DNA of 41,931 nt from a virus. Position numbers and translations under genes: made by a program. Shown piece by piece: positions 13,135 to 21,454 of this stretch. Under the pieces are notes generated by a model that was given only the letters and a program-made list of their open reading frames with translations, was not told the DNA's origin and did not search any database. How positions within the stretch are numbered: the first letter of the stretch is position 1; each line of letters starts with the position of its first letter. The stretch lies in the IMG/VR virus record IMGVR_UViG_3300044756_000007, positions 1 to 41,931 of that record; one strand, given 5' to 3'.

Positions 13135-13546
13135 TACCAGCGACGAAGACGCCGCTTCAAAGCTCGCCGTCTACGTTCCTATGCTCGTCCAACGCTTCCC
13201 GGCCGCTGCCTTTACCGCCGAGAGCCTGGAGTTCGTCGCGGCCCGCGCCGTCAAGGGCTTCCCGACCTACGGCGAACTGGCCGAATGGCTTGGCGAGTGG
13301 TGGAAGGAACGCCGCCCACCGCTCACCGCACTGGCACCGCCCGACATTCCCCCACGGCGGCCAGACGCGACGGACGAGGAGCGCGCCTACGTCACCGCCC
13401 GCGTCGCCGAGATCACGGCCCACCTGAGCGCAAGCCGCGCCGCCAACGCGAGCGAGCGGCCACCACCCACCGCGCGCCCGCTCTCTCCCGGCGTGCTCGA
13501 TGCCCTCAATCCGCTGCCCAATGGCCGCAAGCGCGTGACAGCGTGA
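13067..13546 (+). CDS. Helical protein downstream of the replication gene
   Basis: 159 residues from GTG 13067 (or ATG 13070), with GGAG seven bases upstream of 13067. Helical N-terminal half (LAVYVPMLVQRFPAAAFT, ARAVKGFPTYGELAEWLGEW), Pro-rich C-terminal half. Its place after the replication initiator is where helicase loaders sit in lambdoid phages, but no ATPase motif is present. It resembles unnamed proteins of alphaproteobacterial phages. Function unknown. Confidence 0.65.
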   Translation: MMTDHHPAVRKWCQSLGVLSAVNTSDEDAASKLAVYVPMLVQRFPAAAFTAESLEFVAARAVKGFPTYGELAEWLGEWWKERRPPLTALAPPDIPPRRPDATDEERAYVTARVAEITAHLSASRAANASERPPPTARPLSPGVLDALNPLPNGRKRVTA

Positions 13547-13755
13547 CTAACGCCGTCCGCCTCACGCCAACCGCCCGCCAACGCTTCCCCGACATCGGCG
13601 CCAGCCACGGCGCCCTGATCGCCCACGGCACCAGGACCGGCAACGATACCCACAGCGGCTATTGGCTTCGCGTCGAATGGCCCGGCGACCGCACCACGTG
13701 GCTCCGCGCCGAGGATCTGGAGCCAGTCACCGACCAACCGGAGGAAACCCCATGA
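13543..13755 (+). CDS. Small SH3-like protein
   Basis: 70 residues, GTG start in a GTGA overlap with the preceding gene. A short beta-type domain with LRVEWPGDRTTWLRAEDLEP, reminiscent of small SH3/KOW-like folds in phage genomes. No catalytic residue visible. ATGA overlap with the DUF3309-like gene. Function unknown. Confidence 0.65.
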   Translation: MTNAVRLTPTARQRFPDIGASHGALIAHGTRTGNDTHSGYWLRVEWPGDRTTWLRAEDLEPVTDQPEETP

Positions 13756-13916
13756 ACCTCGTCACGCTGCTGCTGATCGTCCTGGTCGTCCTCGTCATCG
13801 CGGGACTGCCGTCATGGCCCTACGCGAGGGCCTGGAACTACGGCTACGCGCCGTCCGGCGTGCTTGGCCTCGTGCTGGTGGTAATCCTCATCCTGATGCT
13901 CCTGGGACGCCTGTGA
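13752..13916 (+). CDS. DUF3309-like membrane peptide
   Basis: 54 residues with two hydrophobic helices (TLLLIVLVVLVIAGLP and LGLVLVVILILMLLGRL) joined by a conserved-looking loop (PSWPYARAWNYGYAPSG). The pattern matches DUF3309, a small membrane protein family common in Proteobacteria. ATGA overlap with the upstream gene. It ends the early right operon; a GGCCC-GCAA-GGGCC tetraloop hairpin follows the stop. Could contribute to membrane stress or lysis, but the family function is unknown. Confidence 0.8.
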   Translation: MNLVTLLLIVLVVLVIAGLPSWPYARAWNYGYAPSGVLGLVLVVILILMLLGRL

Positions 13917-13930
13917 GGCCCGCAAGGGCC
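13917..13930 (+). terminator. GNRA-tetraloop hairpin after the early operon
   Basis: GGCCC-GCAA-GGGCC directly follows the stop of the DUF3309-like gene. The stem is perfect but only five base pairs and no T run follows, so it may be a pause site or 3'-end stabiliser rather than a terminator. It opens a 228-base stretch without a gene (13931-14158). Confidence 0.35.
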
Positions 13931-14013
13931 GCTCCCGACGCCTCCGGGTATCCAACAGCCACTCAGGACGCAAAAGCCGCTGGCGGTGCCCGCGGGGCGG
14001 AGCGGAGGCGGCT

Positions 14014-14042
14014 GCTCAAAACTGCTCGAAATAGTTTTGAGC
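14014..14042. repeat. 10-bp inverted repeat upstream of terminase
   Basis: GCTCAAAACT (14014-14023) and AGTTTTGAGC (14033-14042) are perfect complements around a 9-base centre. It sits in the gene-free stretch between the early and late regions, and 15 bases before four GTGGAGC repeats. It could be an operator, a transcription terminator, or part of a packaging site. Confidence 0.65.
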
Positions 14043-14056
14043 AATCACGCGAAACC

Positions 14057-14106
14057 GTGGAGCGCCGCGTGGAGCGTCACAACAAACGTGGAGCATTGCG
14101 TGGAGC
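14057..14106. repeat. Four GTGGAGC direct repeats, candidate packaging site
   Basis: GTGGAGC starts at 14057, 14069, 14088 and 14100. They form two pairs with the same internal spacing of 12, and the pairs are 31 bp apart. They lie just upstream of the small terminase gene, where pac or cosB sites that bind the small subunit are common. An origin-type iteron cluster or regulator site is the alternative. Confidence 0.6.
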
Positions 14107-14158
14107 GGCAGGACTGTGGTAGCGGGGAATGAGGAACGCAACCTGTATCAGGAATGAG

Positions 14159-14644
14159 ATGCCCGGCGGACGGCCGTCACTTTATCGCGACGAATACGTC
14201 ACGCAGGTGCGCCGCCTCGCGTTGCTTGGCCTTACCGATGAGGAAATGGCCTCGTTTTTCGAAGTGTCGAAGCACACACTCTACGAGTGGGATGAGGCGC
14301 ACCCTGAGTTTTTGGACTCTCGCGCGCGCGGAAAACGTCATGCGGACGGTCGTGTGGCCGAGCGGCTTTACCATCGCGCGCTGGGGTATTCGCACAGGGC
14401 CGTGAAGATATTCATGCCGGCTGGAGCGTCGGAGCCGGTTTACGCCAATTACGTGGAACATTTCCCGCCCGATACCCAGGCGGCGTCGTTGTGGCTTCGT
14501 AATCGCCAGCCGGACAAGTGGAAGGATCGCACGGAGCAGGCTGTTTATGGCGACCTCAACATCCACCGCGTGCTGTCGGAAGCGCCGTTGACCATCGAGG
14601 AATGGACGGAAGCGAACGTCATCGAGCCACCCGATGCCACTTGA
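14159..14644 (+). CDS. terS: Terminase small subunit
   Basis: 161 residues from ATG 14159, chosen for AGGA five bases upstream and because the family begins near GRPSLY; an ATG at 14129 in the same frame is possible. The N-terminal HTH (GRPSLYRDEYVTQVRRLALL, LTDEEMASFFEVSKHTLYEW) would recognise the packaging site. Central ERLYHRALGYSHRAVKIF and C-terminal FPPDTQAASLWLRNRQPDKW are family features. Overlaps the large subunit start by 11 bases. Confidence 0.9.
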   Translation: MPGGRPSLYRDEYVTQVRRLALLGLTDEEMASFFEVSKHTLYEWDEAHPEFLDSRARGKRHADGRVAERLYHRALGYSHRAVKIFMPAGASEPVYANYVEHFPPDTQAASLWLRNRQPDKWKDRTEQAVYGDLNIHRVLSEAPLTIEEWTEANVIEPPDAT

Positions 14645-16094
14645 CGGCGCGACCACTCCCGCTCGCGTTGTATGGGCGCCGCAACCGGGGCAGCAACATA
14701 AACTTGTTACGTGCCCCTACATGGAGATCCTGTTCGGCGGCGCGCGTGGCGGCGGCAAGACGGACGGTGTGTTGGGTAAGTGGGCGGTGAAAGCGCAACG
14801 CTACGGCGTCGGTTTCAATGGCGTTTTCTTTAGGCATGAGATGCCGCAGGCGGACGATCTCATCGAGCGCGCCAAGGAAATATACCTCCCGCTCGGTGCT
14901 GAGTGGCGTGAGCAGCCGCGCCAGTTTCGTATGCCCGGTGGTGGCCGCGTGCGCTTTCGACCGTTGGAGAACGTCGTTGACGCGGCGAAATACCAGGGCC
15001 AAAACCTGACGGACTGCGCGGTCGAGGAAGCGGGCAACTTCGCGGACCCCAAACCCATCGACATGCTGTTCGGGGCGCTGCGATCGAAGGGTGGCGTGCC
15101 GGTTCAGTTGATCCTGACCGCCAACCCAGGCGGCGTCGGTCAGCAATGGATCAAGCATCGTTACATCGATCCGGCGCCCCGCGGCATGACGCCGCTGGTC
15201 CGCAAACTCCCCAACGGCGCGGAACATCGTTACATTTACATACCGTCGCGCATTCAGGACAACCGCATCCTGCTAGCGAACGATCCAACCTACATCAACC
15301 GGCTGCATCTGGTGGGTTCGCCAGAGTTGGTGCGCGCGTGGCTGGAGGGTGACTGGAACGTCATCGCCGGCGCGTTCTTTCCTGAGTTTTCCGCTGTCCG
15401 TCACATCATGGCGCCGCGCACGTTGCCGGAGCACTGGGCGCGGTTCCGCAGCTTCGACTGGGGCAGCGCACGGCCGTTCGCCTGCCATTGGTGGGCGGTC
15501 AGCGACGGATCAATCCCCGACATCGCGCGCGGTTGCCTCGTCTGTTACCGCGAATGGTACGGCATGAAGCCGAACGAACCGAACGTGGGCCTTCGCATGA
15601 CCGCCGAACAGGTCGCCGAGGGTATCCGCGACCGCGAGAGCGACGATCCAAAGCCCGCCAGCGGCATGATGGTGGGCGTCGCCGATCCCGCGATCTTCGC
15701 CGAGGATGGCGGCCCCTCGATCGCCGCGCGCATGACGCAGGCGGCCCGCGTCATCTTCCGGCCCGCCGACAACAAGCGCGTTCCGCAGCGTGGCGCGATG
15801 GGCGGCTGGGATCAGTTGCGCTCGCGGCTTGTCGGCGACGCTGATGGCAAGCCAATGATCACGTTCTTTTCGACCGCGATCCACGCCATTCGCACGTTGC
15901 CAACGTTGCAACACGACGCGAACCGCGCGGAAGATGTAGACACAGACAGCGAAGATCACTGCGCTGACGAAATCCGTTACGCTTGCATGAGTCGTCCATT
16001 TGTCCGTGATGCCGAACGACAGAAGCCCCGCGACAGTTGGGACGCGGCGTTCAACCGGGACGCGGAAGAGTTGCGCGACTGGAGGGTGACGTGA
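14634..16094 (+). CDS. terL: Terminase large subunit
   Basis: 486 residues. Walker A is GGARGGGKT (35-43), Walker B with catalytic Glu is DCAVEEAG (127-134), and a coupling motif LTANPGG follows near 161. The C-terminal RNase-H-like nuclease begins at FRSFDWGSARPF with D275 as a probable metal ligand, and continues with VGVADPAIF. It powers packaging and cuts concatemers with the small subunit. Its last seven codons (RDWRVT and stop) are duplicated exactly 242 bp downstream at the end of the next gene. Confidence 0.94.
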   Translation: MPLDGATTPARVVWAPQPGQQHKLVTCPYMEILFGGARGGGKTDGVLGKWAVKAQRYGVGFNGVFFRHEMPQADDLIERAKEIYLPLGAEWREQPRQFRMPGGGRVRFRPLENVVDAAKYQGQNLTDCAVEEAGNFADPKPIDMLFGALRSKGGVPVQLILTANPGGVGQQWIKHRYIDPAPRGMTPLVRKLPNGAEHRYIYIPSRIQDNRILLANDPTYINRLHLVGSPELVRAWLEGDWNVIAGAFFPEFSAVRHIMAPRTLPEHWARFRSFDWGSARPFACHWWAVSDGSIPDIARGCLVCYREWYGMKPNEPNVGLRMTAEQVAEGIRDRESDDPKPASGMMVGVADPAIFAEDGGPSIAARMTQAARVIFRPADNKRVPQRGAMGGWDQLRSRLVGDADGKPMITFFSTAIHAIRTLPTLQHDANRAEDVDTDSEDHCADEIRYACMSRPFVRDAERQKPRDSWDAAFNRDAEELRDWRVT

Positions 16095-16336
16095 TGCGAA
16101 CGAAGCCGCTCTGTCTCAGCAAGAAGATACCGACCACGATCGAGGTAATGAATCTGGCCGGCATCGCCAGGATTTGGCTTTATCCGCCAACCGCGCCCGG
16201 AACAGATCGTTGCGCTGGGTGCGCGCCTTATCGACCGCCGCCCGCGCCGCCGTTGCCGTGGTGGTGGCACATCACGCGAGGCCGCCCGTTGATAGGGCCT
16301 GACGGACAACCGGCGCGCGACTGGAGGGTGACGTGA
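16073..16336 (+). repeat. 242-bp unit bounded by an exact 22-bp direct repeat
   Basis: Bases 16073-16094 and 16315-16336 are identical. Each encodes Ala/Arg-Asp-Trp-Arg-Val-Thr-stop, contains the SD GGAGGGTGA, and is followed by a related start region (M-R/K-T-K). The segment between carries one small gene. It reads as an insertion or tandem duplication next to the terL stop that left both flanking translation signals intact. Confidence 0.75.
16094..16336 (+). CDS. Small gene inserted behind terL
   Basis: 80 residues from ATG 16094 (TGATG with the terL stop), with GGAGGG nine bases upstream. Pro/Trp-rich with a CAGC pair and ITRGRPLIGPDGQPARDW at the end. Its last six codons equal the terL end exactly, so this C-terminus was probably acquired by duplication. 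Not recognised. It may be a recent acquisition; the next gene keeps the same kind of start and SD. Confidence 0.6.
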   Translation: MRTKPLCLSKKIPTTIEVMNLAGIARIWLYPPTAPGTDRCAGCAPYRPPPAPPLPWWWHITRGRPLIGPDGQPARDWRVT

Positions 16337-16791
16337 AAACGAAGCGGCCTCCTGAGAGAGTGGCCGATGAGGTGCTGCTCGATGTGTTCGCGTTGGAGGA
16401 GCGAGCGGCTCAGTTGAGGCAGCAACGGGCCGAAGCCGAGTGGAGGGCCACACGGGCACGGGAAGAGGCGGAACGGAAGGAAAAGGCCAGGCTAAGCCGC
16501 ATCGCCCGCTATGCCGGGCAATATCTCGGGGCAATCATGCCCGACGATCCTCGTGACTTCGACTGCTGGGGGTGGCGCCTTTACCACAAGCCGGGTGCCT
16601 TCACGTTTCGTGTCGTATCCGCGGTGGATGATGATGTGATCGCGGGCACCTTACAAACATTGAAGCGCGAATTGCCCGTCGGTGCATATGTCCCAAGGGA
16701 CATGGACGGTAGTGTGCCGGTGCGCGTCAGGCGGTGCGACGGCGGCATCGCGCTGCTTGTAGGCTATGACCTCGAGGAGCCCGCCGAATGA
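16333..16791 (+). CDS. Coiled-coil protein behind terminase
   Basis: 152 residues, GTG start in a GTGA overlap, SD GGAGGG ten bases upstream. Residues 15-60 are a charged coiled coil (LEERAAQLRQQRAEAEWR, EEAERKEKARLSR). The C-terminal half is a mixed alpha/beta domain (FDCWGWRLYHKPGAFTFRVV, GSVPVRVRRCDGGIALLVGY). Before the 242-bp insertion it probably followed terL directly. No family recognised. Confidence 0.65.
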   Translation: MKTKRPPERVADEVLLDVFALEERAAQLRQQRAEAEWRATRAREEAERKEKARLSRIARYAGQYLGAIMPDDPRDFDCWGWRLYHKPGAFTFRVVSAVDDDVIAGTLQTLKRELPVGAYVPRDMDGSVPVRVRRCDGGIALLVGYDLEEPAE

Positions 16792-16994
16792 CCGACTACC
16801 GCACACTCAGCGGCGCGGCGTTCCAGCGCACCGTGCGCGACGATCCGGACAAGTGGGCCGACGCGGCGATGATCGCGGCCGAGGATCTTGGCTACAAAGT
16901 TGATCGCGACTGGCTGCGGGATTTGCTGGCCGACGCGATGGAGACCTCACGCAAACACTCAATACGCGAAGTCCTGAAACGAGAGGGTGAATAG
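16788..16994 (+). CDS. Small acidic helical protein
   Basis: 68 residues, ATGA overlap with the preceding gene. Helical (TLSGAAFQRTVRDDPDKWAD, DRDWLRDLLADAMETSRKHS). No signal, membrane segment or metal site. Function unknown. Confidence 0.6.
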   Translation: MTDYRTLSGAAFQRTVRDDPDKWADAAMIAAEDLGYKVDRDWLRDLLADAMETSRKHSIREVLKREGE

Positions 16995-16996
16995 CC

Positions 16997-17326
16997 ATGA
17001 TCCGCGTTCTAATCCTGGCCGCCCTCATGTCGCCCTCGGCGGCGTGGGCGCAGGCCCTCACCTACGCCGACCGCTCCGGCACCATCACCGCCGGCGGCAC
17101 CGCCCAGGTGGTCCTGCCCGCGTTCCCTGGCCGCCATGGGTGCATGATCCAGAACCAGTCAGCGGGCAGTCTGTGGGTGTCGGAGACGGCGACAGCGGTC
17201 GCGGCCTCACCGTCGATCCTGATCCCGACCGGGCAGCAGTTCCTCTGCATGTCCCCCGCGTCCGGCCAGGCATACAGCATAATCGGCGCGACCACGGCGC
17301 AGGCGTTCGCGGCACGCGAATGGTGA
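16997..17326 (+). CDS. Small exported beta-type protein
   Basis: 109 residues with a clear signal peptide (MIRVLILAALMSPSAAWAQA, cleavage near residue 18-20). The mature part is beta-rich (YADRSGTITAGGTAQVVLP, CMIQNQSAGSLWVSETA, ILIPTGQQFLCM) with two Cys. A Sec signal on a gene amid virion genes is odd: it may be an envelope or superinfection-exclusion factor, or a decoration protein with a hydrophobic N-terminus. GAGGG precedes the start. Confidence 0.65.
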   Translation: MIRVLILAALMSPSAAWAQALTYADRSGTITAGGTAQVVLPAFPGRHGCMIQNQSAGSLWVSETATAVAASPSILIPTGQQFLCMSPASGQAYSIIGATTAQAFAAREW

Positions 17327-18102
17327 TAGGCCGACGCTCACTGTTGGTCGCCGGGGCCACCATTCCAACGGCGGCATACGGCCAATGTGTCATCAACGCG
17401 CCAGCCGTGGATGCGTGTCGTGGCGGTGTGCGGAACGCGGGACCGGCGGGAGCAACGCTCGACCTCAACTTCATGTTCCCGGGTTCGCTCGATCCGCGCA
17501 TCACCTTCTCCCGCGCCTCGACCGCGACATACACGGACATCGCCGGTGTTACGCAGACGGCGGCGGTCAATCAGCCGCGCTGGGATTACGACCCGGTAAC
17601 GCACGCATTGCGTGGGTTGTTGATCGAGGGGGCGAGCGCGCCCAGGGCGGCGGACATCATGACGATGCCGACCGCCGGTTGGTTCAGCGCGACGGCGGGA
17701 ACGATCGTGACCGAAGCCCTGCTACCGCCGCCAAATACCGGCTTCCGCGGAATATTCGACCTCGATGGCGGCGCGTTCAATATCTGGCTGCGTGCCTACA
17801 CGAACGGCGGCACGGCGGACATCACCGGCAACGTCGATACCACCCCGTTGACGTTCGGCACGATGACGCCGGGGACGCCATTCAAAATAGCCGCCACCTA
17901 TTCCGCCGCCGGGACGCGCGTCGCGTTCAATGGTGTCATGGGCACCGGGACGGCGACCGTATCCACCCCCGCGACTTACACGACGCTGCGCCTGGGCGTG
18001 ACCGACAGCGGCAACAACAACGCGGCCAACGGGCACATTCGCCGCGTCCAATACTGGCCGCGTGTGCTTTCCGACGCTGAACTTCAGGCGGTGACGACAT
18101 GA
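17320..18102 (+). CDS. Tail fibre-like protein with lectin-type C-terminus
   Basis: 260 residues from ATG 17320 (or GTG 17323 in the GTGA overlap). The central block (RITFSRASTATYTDIAGVTQ, TAAVNQPRWDYDPVTHALRG, LLIEG) is a hallmark of phage tail fibre proteins. The C-terminal part (PFKIAATYSAAGTRVAFNG, ANGHIRRVQYWPRVLSDAEL) fits a LamG/concanavalin-like fold. Unusually, the N-terminus (MVIGRRSLLVAGATIPTAAY) looks like a signal peptide with a twin-arginine motif. Likely receptor binding; the role of the signal is unclear. Confidence 0.75.
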   Translation: MVIGRRSLLVAGATIPTAAYGQCVINAPAVDACRGGVRNAGPAGATLDLNFMFPGSLDPRITFSRASTATYTDIAGVTQTAAVNQPRWDYDPVTHALRGLLIEGASAPRAADIMTMPTAGWFSATAGTIVTEALLPPPNTGFRGIFDLDGGAFNIWLRAYTNGGTADITGNVDTTPLTFGTMTPGTPFKIAATYSAAGTRVAFNGVMGTGTATVSTPATYTTLRLGVTDSGNNNAANGHIRRVQYWPRVLSDAELQAVTT

Positions 18103-19337
18103 CCGGCGGTTACCCGTGGCAGGTCGGCGATGCGCTGCTCGCCGCCGATCTTAACGCCGCCATCGCGGGCGCGACTGTTCCCGTTGGCGGCTCGATCCAG
18201 GCGGCGATCGATGCACTCCCGGCGTCCGGCGGCACGATCACCTTGTCTCCGAACACGACTTACACGCTGACATCGACCCTCAACATCACGAAGCCGAACG
18301 TAACCATCACCGCGCCGGGCTGGAGCACCATTATCCAGCGCGGTCCTGGCGTCGGCGCGCTGCATCTCATATCCGGAAGTCCAACCGCGACGGGTTTCAC
18401 GGTGCGTAACCTGACAGTGGATGGTAACGGCTCGAGCGTGACCGGCGGTCTGTTTGAAATAGCAACGAGCGGCGACGGCAGTTGTGTCGAGCACTGTCAG
18501 GTCATCCGCGCCGGCGGGCAGGGACACATCGCGCTATCGGGTGTCGGCAGTCGCGCGGAAAGCAACCACATCGTCGGCCTGGGCTCATCAACGGCCGGCG
18601 GTTACGGCATCTGGGCGATCAATCACCAGAAGACGTTCATCCTGAATAATTACATAACCGGAACGCAGATCGACGCCATTGGGTTCGATGGACCGGGAAC
18701 ACAGGTTATCGGCAATTACGTCCTGAACTGTCAGTGCAACACCGATCCCGGCGGGCAGATCGCGCAGTATAGCCCCGGTTCGTATCCCGGCGCGCTGATC
18801 CAGGGCAATCACGTCGGGCAAGGCGGCGGCTCGATATCCCACGGCATTGAACTGAACGGCAGCAATGTCTCGGTTGTCGGCAATGCCGTCATAAACCAGA
18901 AAGGCAACGGGATCGCCGTCGATGGCGCCACCGGAAGCGGCATACTTGTTTCCGGCAACATGATCCTGAACAACGGTCAGGTGCCGGGTGCGGTCGGCGG
19001 TATTCAGATCTTCGGCCCGCTCGATAACGTGACAATCGTCGGGAATCGCATCAGCGACACGCAGGCAACGCACACGCAGGCGTGGGGTGTGTGGTTCAAC
19101 ACCGGGCCATTCAACAATGTGCTCATCGCGGACAACGAAATCATCGGGAATATTTCGGGCGCGATCAGTCCGCCCACGGGTGGGACGGGGTATGTCTTCG
19201 TCAACAACCTTGGCGCCGCGAACGCTCCCGGTGTGCCCACGATAAACGCGGCCAACGACGCGGCGGCGGCGAGTGCGGGCGTGACGATCGGCCAGACCTA
19301 CAGGAATGGATCTGCCATCATGGTCCGCGTCGCATGA
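18099..19337 (+). CDS. Right-handed beta-helix tailspike
   Basis: 412 residues, ATGA overlap. A short N-terminal adaptor (GYPWQVGDALLAADLNAAIA) precedes a pectate-lyase-type beta-helix from about residue 30: SIQAAIDALPASGGTITLSP, then many N-x-h-x-G-N rungs (VSVVGNAVINQKGNGIAVDG, ILVSGNMILNN, VTIVGNRISD). Such spikes bind and often cleave surface polysaccharide. No catalytic triad can be named from sequence alone. Confidence 0.82.
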   Translation: MTGGYPWQVGDALLAADLNAAIAGATVPVGGSIQAAIDALPASGGTITLSPNTTYTLTSTLNITKPNVTITAPGWSTIIQRGPGVGALHLISGSPTATGFTVRNLTVDGNGSSVTGGLFEIATSGDGSCVEHCQVIRAGGQGHIALSGVGSRAESNHIVGLGSSTAGGYGIWAINHQKTFILNNYITGTQIDAIGFDGPGTQVIGNYVLNCQCNTDPGGQIAQYSPGSYPGALIQGNHVGQGGGSISHGIELNGSNVSVVGNAVINQKGNGIAVDGATGSGILVSGNMILNNGQVPGAVGGIQIFGPLDNVTIVGNRISDTQATHTQAWGVWFNTGPFNNVLIADNEIIGNISGAISPPTGGTGYVFVNNLGAANAPGVPTINAANDAAAASAGVTIGQTYRNGSAIMVRVA

Positions 19338-21454
19338 GCCAGTCCCTCTACCCCGATCCGCCGACCGACCCCGAGGCCGCCGAGGCGTCGCGCCCGAAAG
19401 GCGGTCCCGGCATCGCCGACGATCGTTACCCGCGCGATCTGGACGACCTGCACGCGCGCATGGTCCAGTGGTTTGAGGACAGCGAAAGGGCCACCGACGA
19501 CGGCCGGAAATGGTCACAGAGGGACAGGGATTACAAAGACGGATACCAGTGGTCATCCGCCGAGAAAGAGGCGCTGAAGCTGAGGGGCCAGCCCGAGGTC
19601 ACGATCAACTACGTCAGCCGCAAAGTGGAACTTATGTGCGGTCTTGAGAGAAAATCGAGGACCGACCCCAAAGCATTCGCGCGCAATCCCGTTGACGAGG
19701 ACAAAGCGGACGCGGCCACGCAGGCGCTGCGCTACATGAGCGACGATAACAACCTCCCGTTGATCCGCAGCGATGTTTATGAAAACCTCATGGTGGAAGG
19801 CGTCGGCGGCGCCGAGATCGTGCTGGTGGACGACGGCCGCGGCGGCGCGGATATCACGTTCGAGCAAGTGCCGTTCGATCGGCTGTGGTGGGACCCGCAT
19901 TCGCGCCGGCTGGACTTTAGCGACGCGCGCCATCGCGGCATCGTGATATGGATGGACCGCGAGCAAGCCGTCGAAACATGGCCCGACGCGGAAGACCTGA
20001 TATCCGATACGTTCCAGACGCAGACTGGAAGTTACGGCGACCGGCCGCACGAGATCGTGTGGTGCGACAGTAAGCGTGAGCGCATCCGCGTCGTGCAATG
20101 CCATTGGCAGGAGCGGAACGAGTGGTGGGTCTCGACCTATACTCGCGTCGGCTTCCTGGCAGAGCCCACGAAGTCGCCGTTTCTCGACGCCCGCGGCAAA
20201 TCGGCCTGCGGCCTTCGCATGACCAGCGCGCACATTGACCGAGAGAATAATCGTTACGGCATGGTTCGTGACCTGATCAGTATGCAAGATGAGGTCAACA
20301 AACGCCGCAGTAAGGCACTGCATTTGTTGTCTGTCGCCCAGGTGGTGACGGAAGACGGAGCGGTCGCGGACATAGACAAGGCGCGGCGTGAAGTGGCGCG
20401 GCCTGACGGCGTGATCGTCGTCAATCCAGGCATGAAATTCGAGATCGACAGAGGCAATGACCTGGCTGTCGGCCAGTTTCAGTTACTCCAGCACGCGACC
20501 GCCGAGATGCAGGCGTCAGGGCCGAACGCCTCGATGAGCGGCACCGACCCGCGCGAGTTGAGCGGCCGTGCGATCTTGGCGCAGCAGGCGGGCGGCGCGG
20601 CGGCGCACGAGCCGATCGCGGACACGTTGCGGATGTGGAACCGGGATTTGCTGTCGATCGCGTGGATGGCCGCGCGTCAATACTGGACAGCGGGCCGTTG
20701 GGTTCGCGTAACGGACGACCTAAATTCGACGCGCTGGGTTGGGATCAATCAGCCGGTGCGGCTCATGGACGAACTGGCGGCGCTGCCGGACGACCAACGC
20801 GCCCAGGCCATGCAGATGATGCGGCTCGTGCCCGGCGATCCCAGACTCCAACAAGTGATACGGGTTGAGAACGATATCACGGACATGGACGTGGACATTA
20901 CGATTGAGGAAGGAATTGACGTTCCGAGCATTCAGGCCGAGCAGTTCCAGAACCTGTTGCAACTGGCGGGCACGCAGCCGGGGCTCATTCCGCCGGAGAT
21001 GCTGATTGCCGCGTCGAATTTCCGCAACAAGGAAGACCTGCTCAAGATGTTGAAGGATCGTCAGGAGGCGCAGGCGCAGACGCAGCAGAAAGTGCAGAAG
21101 ATGGCCGAGGACAAGGCCGAGGCCGACACCGCGGCGACGCGGGCCAAGGCGGCGGCGGACTTCGCTCTGGCGGAGGAACGCAAGCACGCGAGCATCCATC
21201 ACATCGCCGACACGCACGTCATGCACAACGAAATGATGGCGCCACCGGACCCGCCTAGCGATCCTGGAACCGTGATCCCACCAGAGATCCAGGCGGCGCT
21301 CGGTATCGCTGATGTCAGAGGCAGGCACGCCAAAGCGGCGGCGGACGAGGCACGCGCGGACGATCTGCGGCAGAGCGCGGTGCAGCGTGTCGGAGACATG
21401 CTGATAGCGAGACACAACGCGCTGGCGCCGCCTGAACAACCGGGGACAGCATGA
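19334..21454 (+). CDS. Portal protein (P22-like)
   Basis: 706 residues from ATG 19334 (ATGA with the spike gene), close to the 725 of P22 gp1. Features: KWSQRDRDYKDGYQWSSAEK, TINYVSRKVELMCGLERKSR, VPFDRLWWDPHSRRLDFSDA, DLISMQDEVNKRRSKALHLL and SGRAILAQQAGGAAAHEPIA, then a long helical C-terminal region (about 550-706) rich in Ala/Lys/Glu that would form the barrel. It is the dodecameric DNA gate that docks terminase and the tail. Confidence 0.92.
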   Translation: MSQSLYPDPPTDPEAAEASRPKGGPGIADDRYPRDLDDLHARMVQWFEDSERATDDGRKWSQRDRDYKDGYQWSSAEKEALKLRGQPEVTINYVSRKVELMCGLERKSRTDPKAFARNPVDEDKADAATQALRYMSDDNNLPLIRSDVYENLMVEGVGGAEIVLVDDGRGGADITFEQVPFDRLWWDPHSRRLDFSDARHRGIVIWMDREQAVETWPDAEDLISDTFQTQTGSYGDRPHEIVWCDSKRERIRVVQCHWQERNEWWVSTYTRVGFLAEPTKSPFLDARGKSACGLRMTSAHIDRENNRYGMVRDLISMQDEVNKRRSKALHLLSVAQVVTEDGAVADIDKARREVARPDGVIVVNPGMKFEIDRGNDLAVGQFQLLQHATAEMQASGPNASMSGTDPRELSGRAILAQQAGGAAAHEPIADTLRMWNRDLLSIAWMAARQYWTAGRWVRVTDDLNSTRWVGINQPVRLMDELAALPDDQRAQAMQMMRLVPGDPRLQQVIRVENDITDMDVDITIEEGIDVPSIQAEQFQNLLQLAGTQPGLIPPEMLIAASNFRNKEDLLKMLKDRQEAQAQTQQKVQKMAEDKAEADTAATRAKAAADFALAEERKHASIHHIADTHVMHNEMMAPPDPPSDPGTVIPPEIQAALGIADVRGRHAKAAADEARADDLRQSAVQRVGDMLIARHNALAPPEQPGTA

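Noticed and set aside
18588-19556. Open frame antisense to the beta-helix spike and portal start
   Set aside because: Crosses two well-supported plus-strand genes and reads as Arg/Asp-rich shadow sequence.
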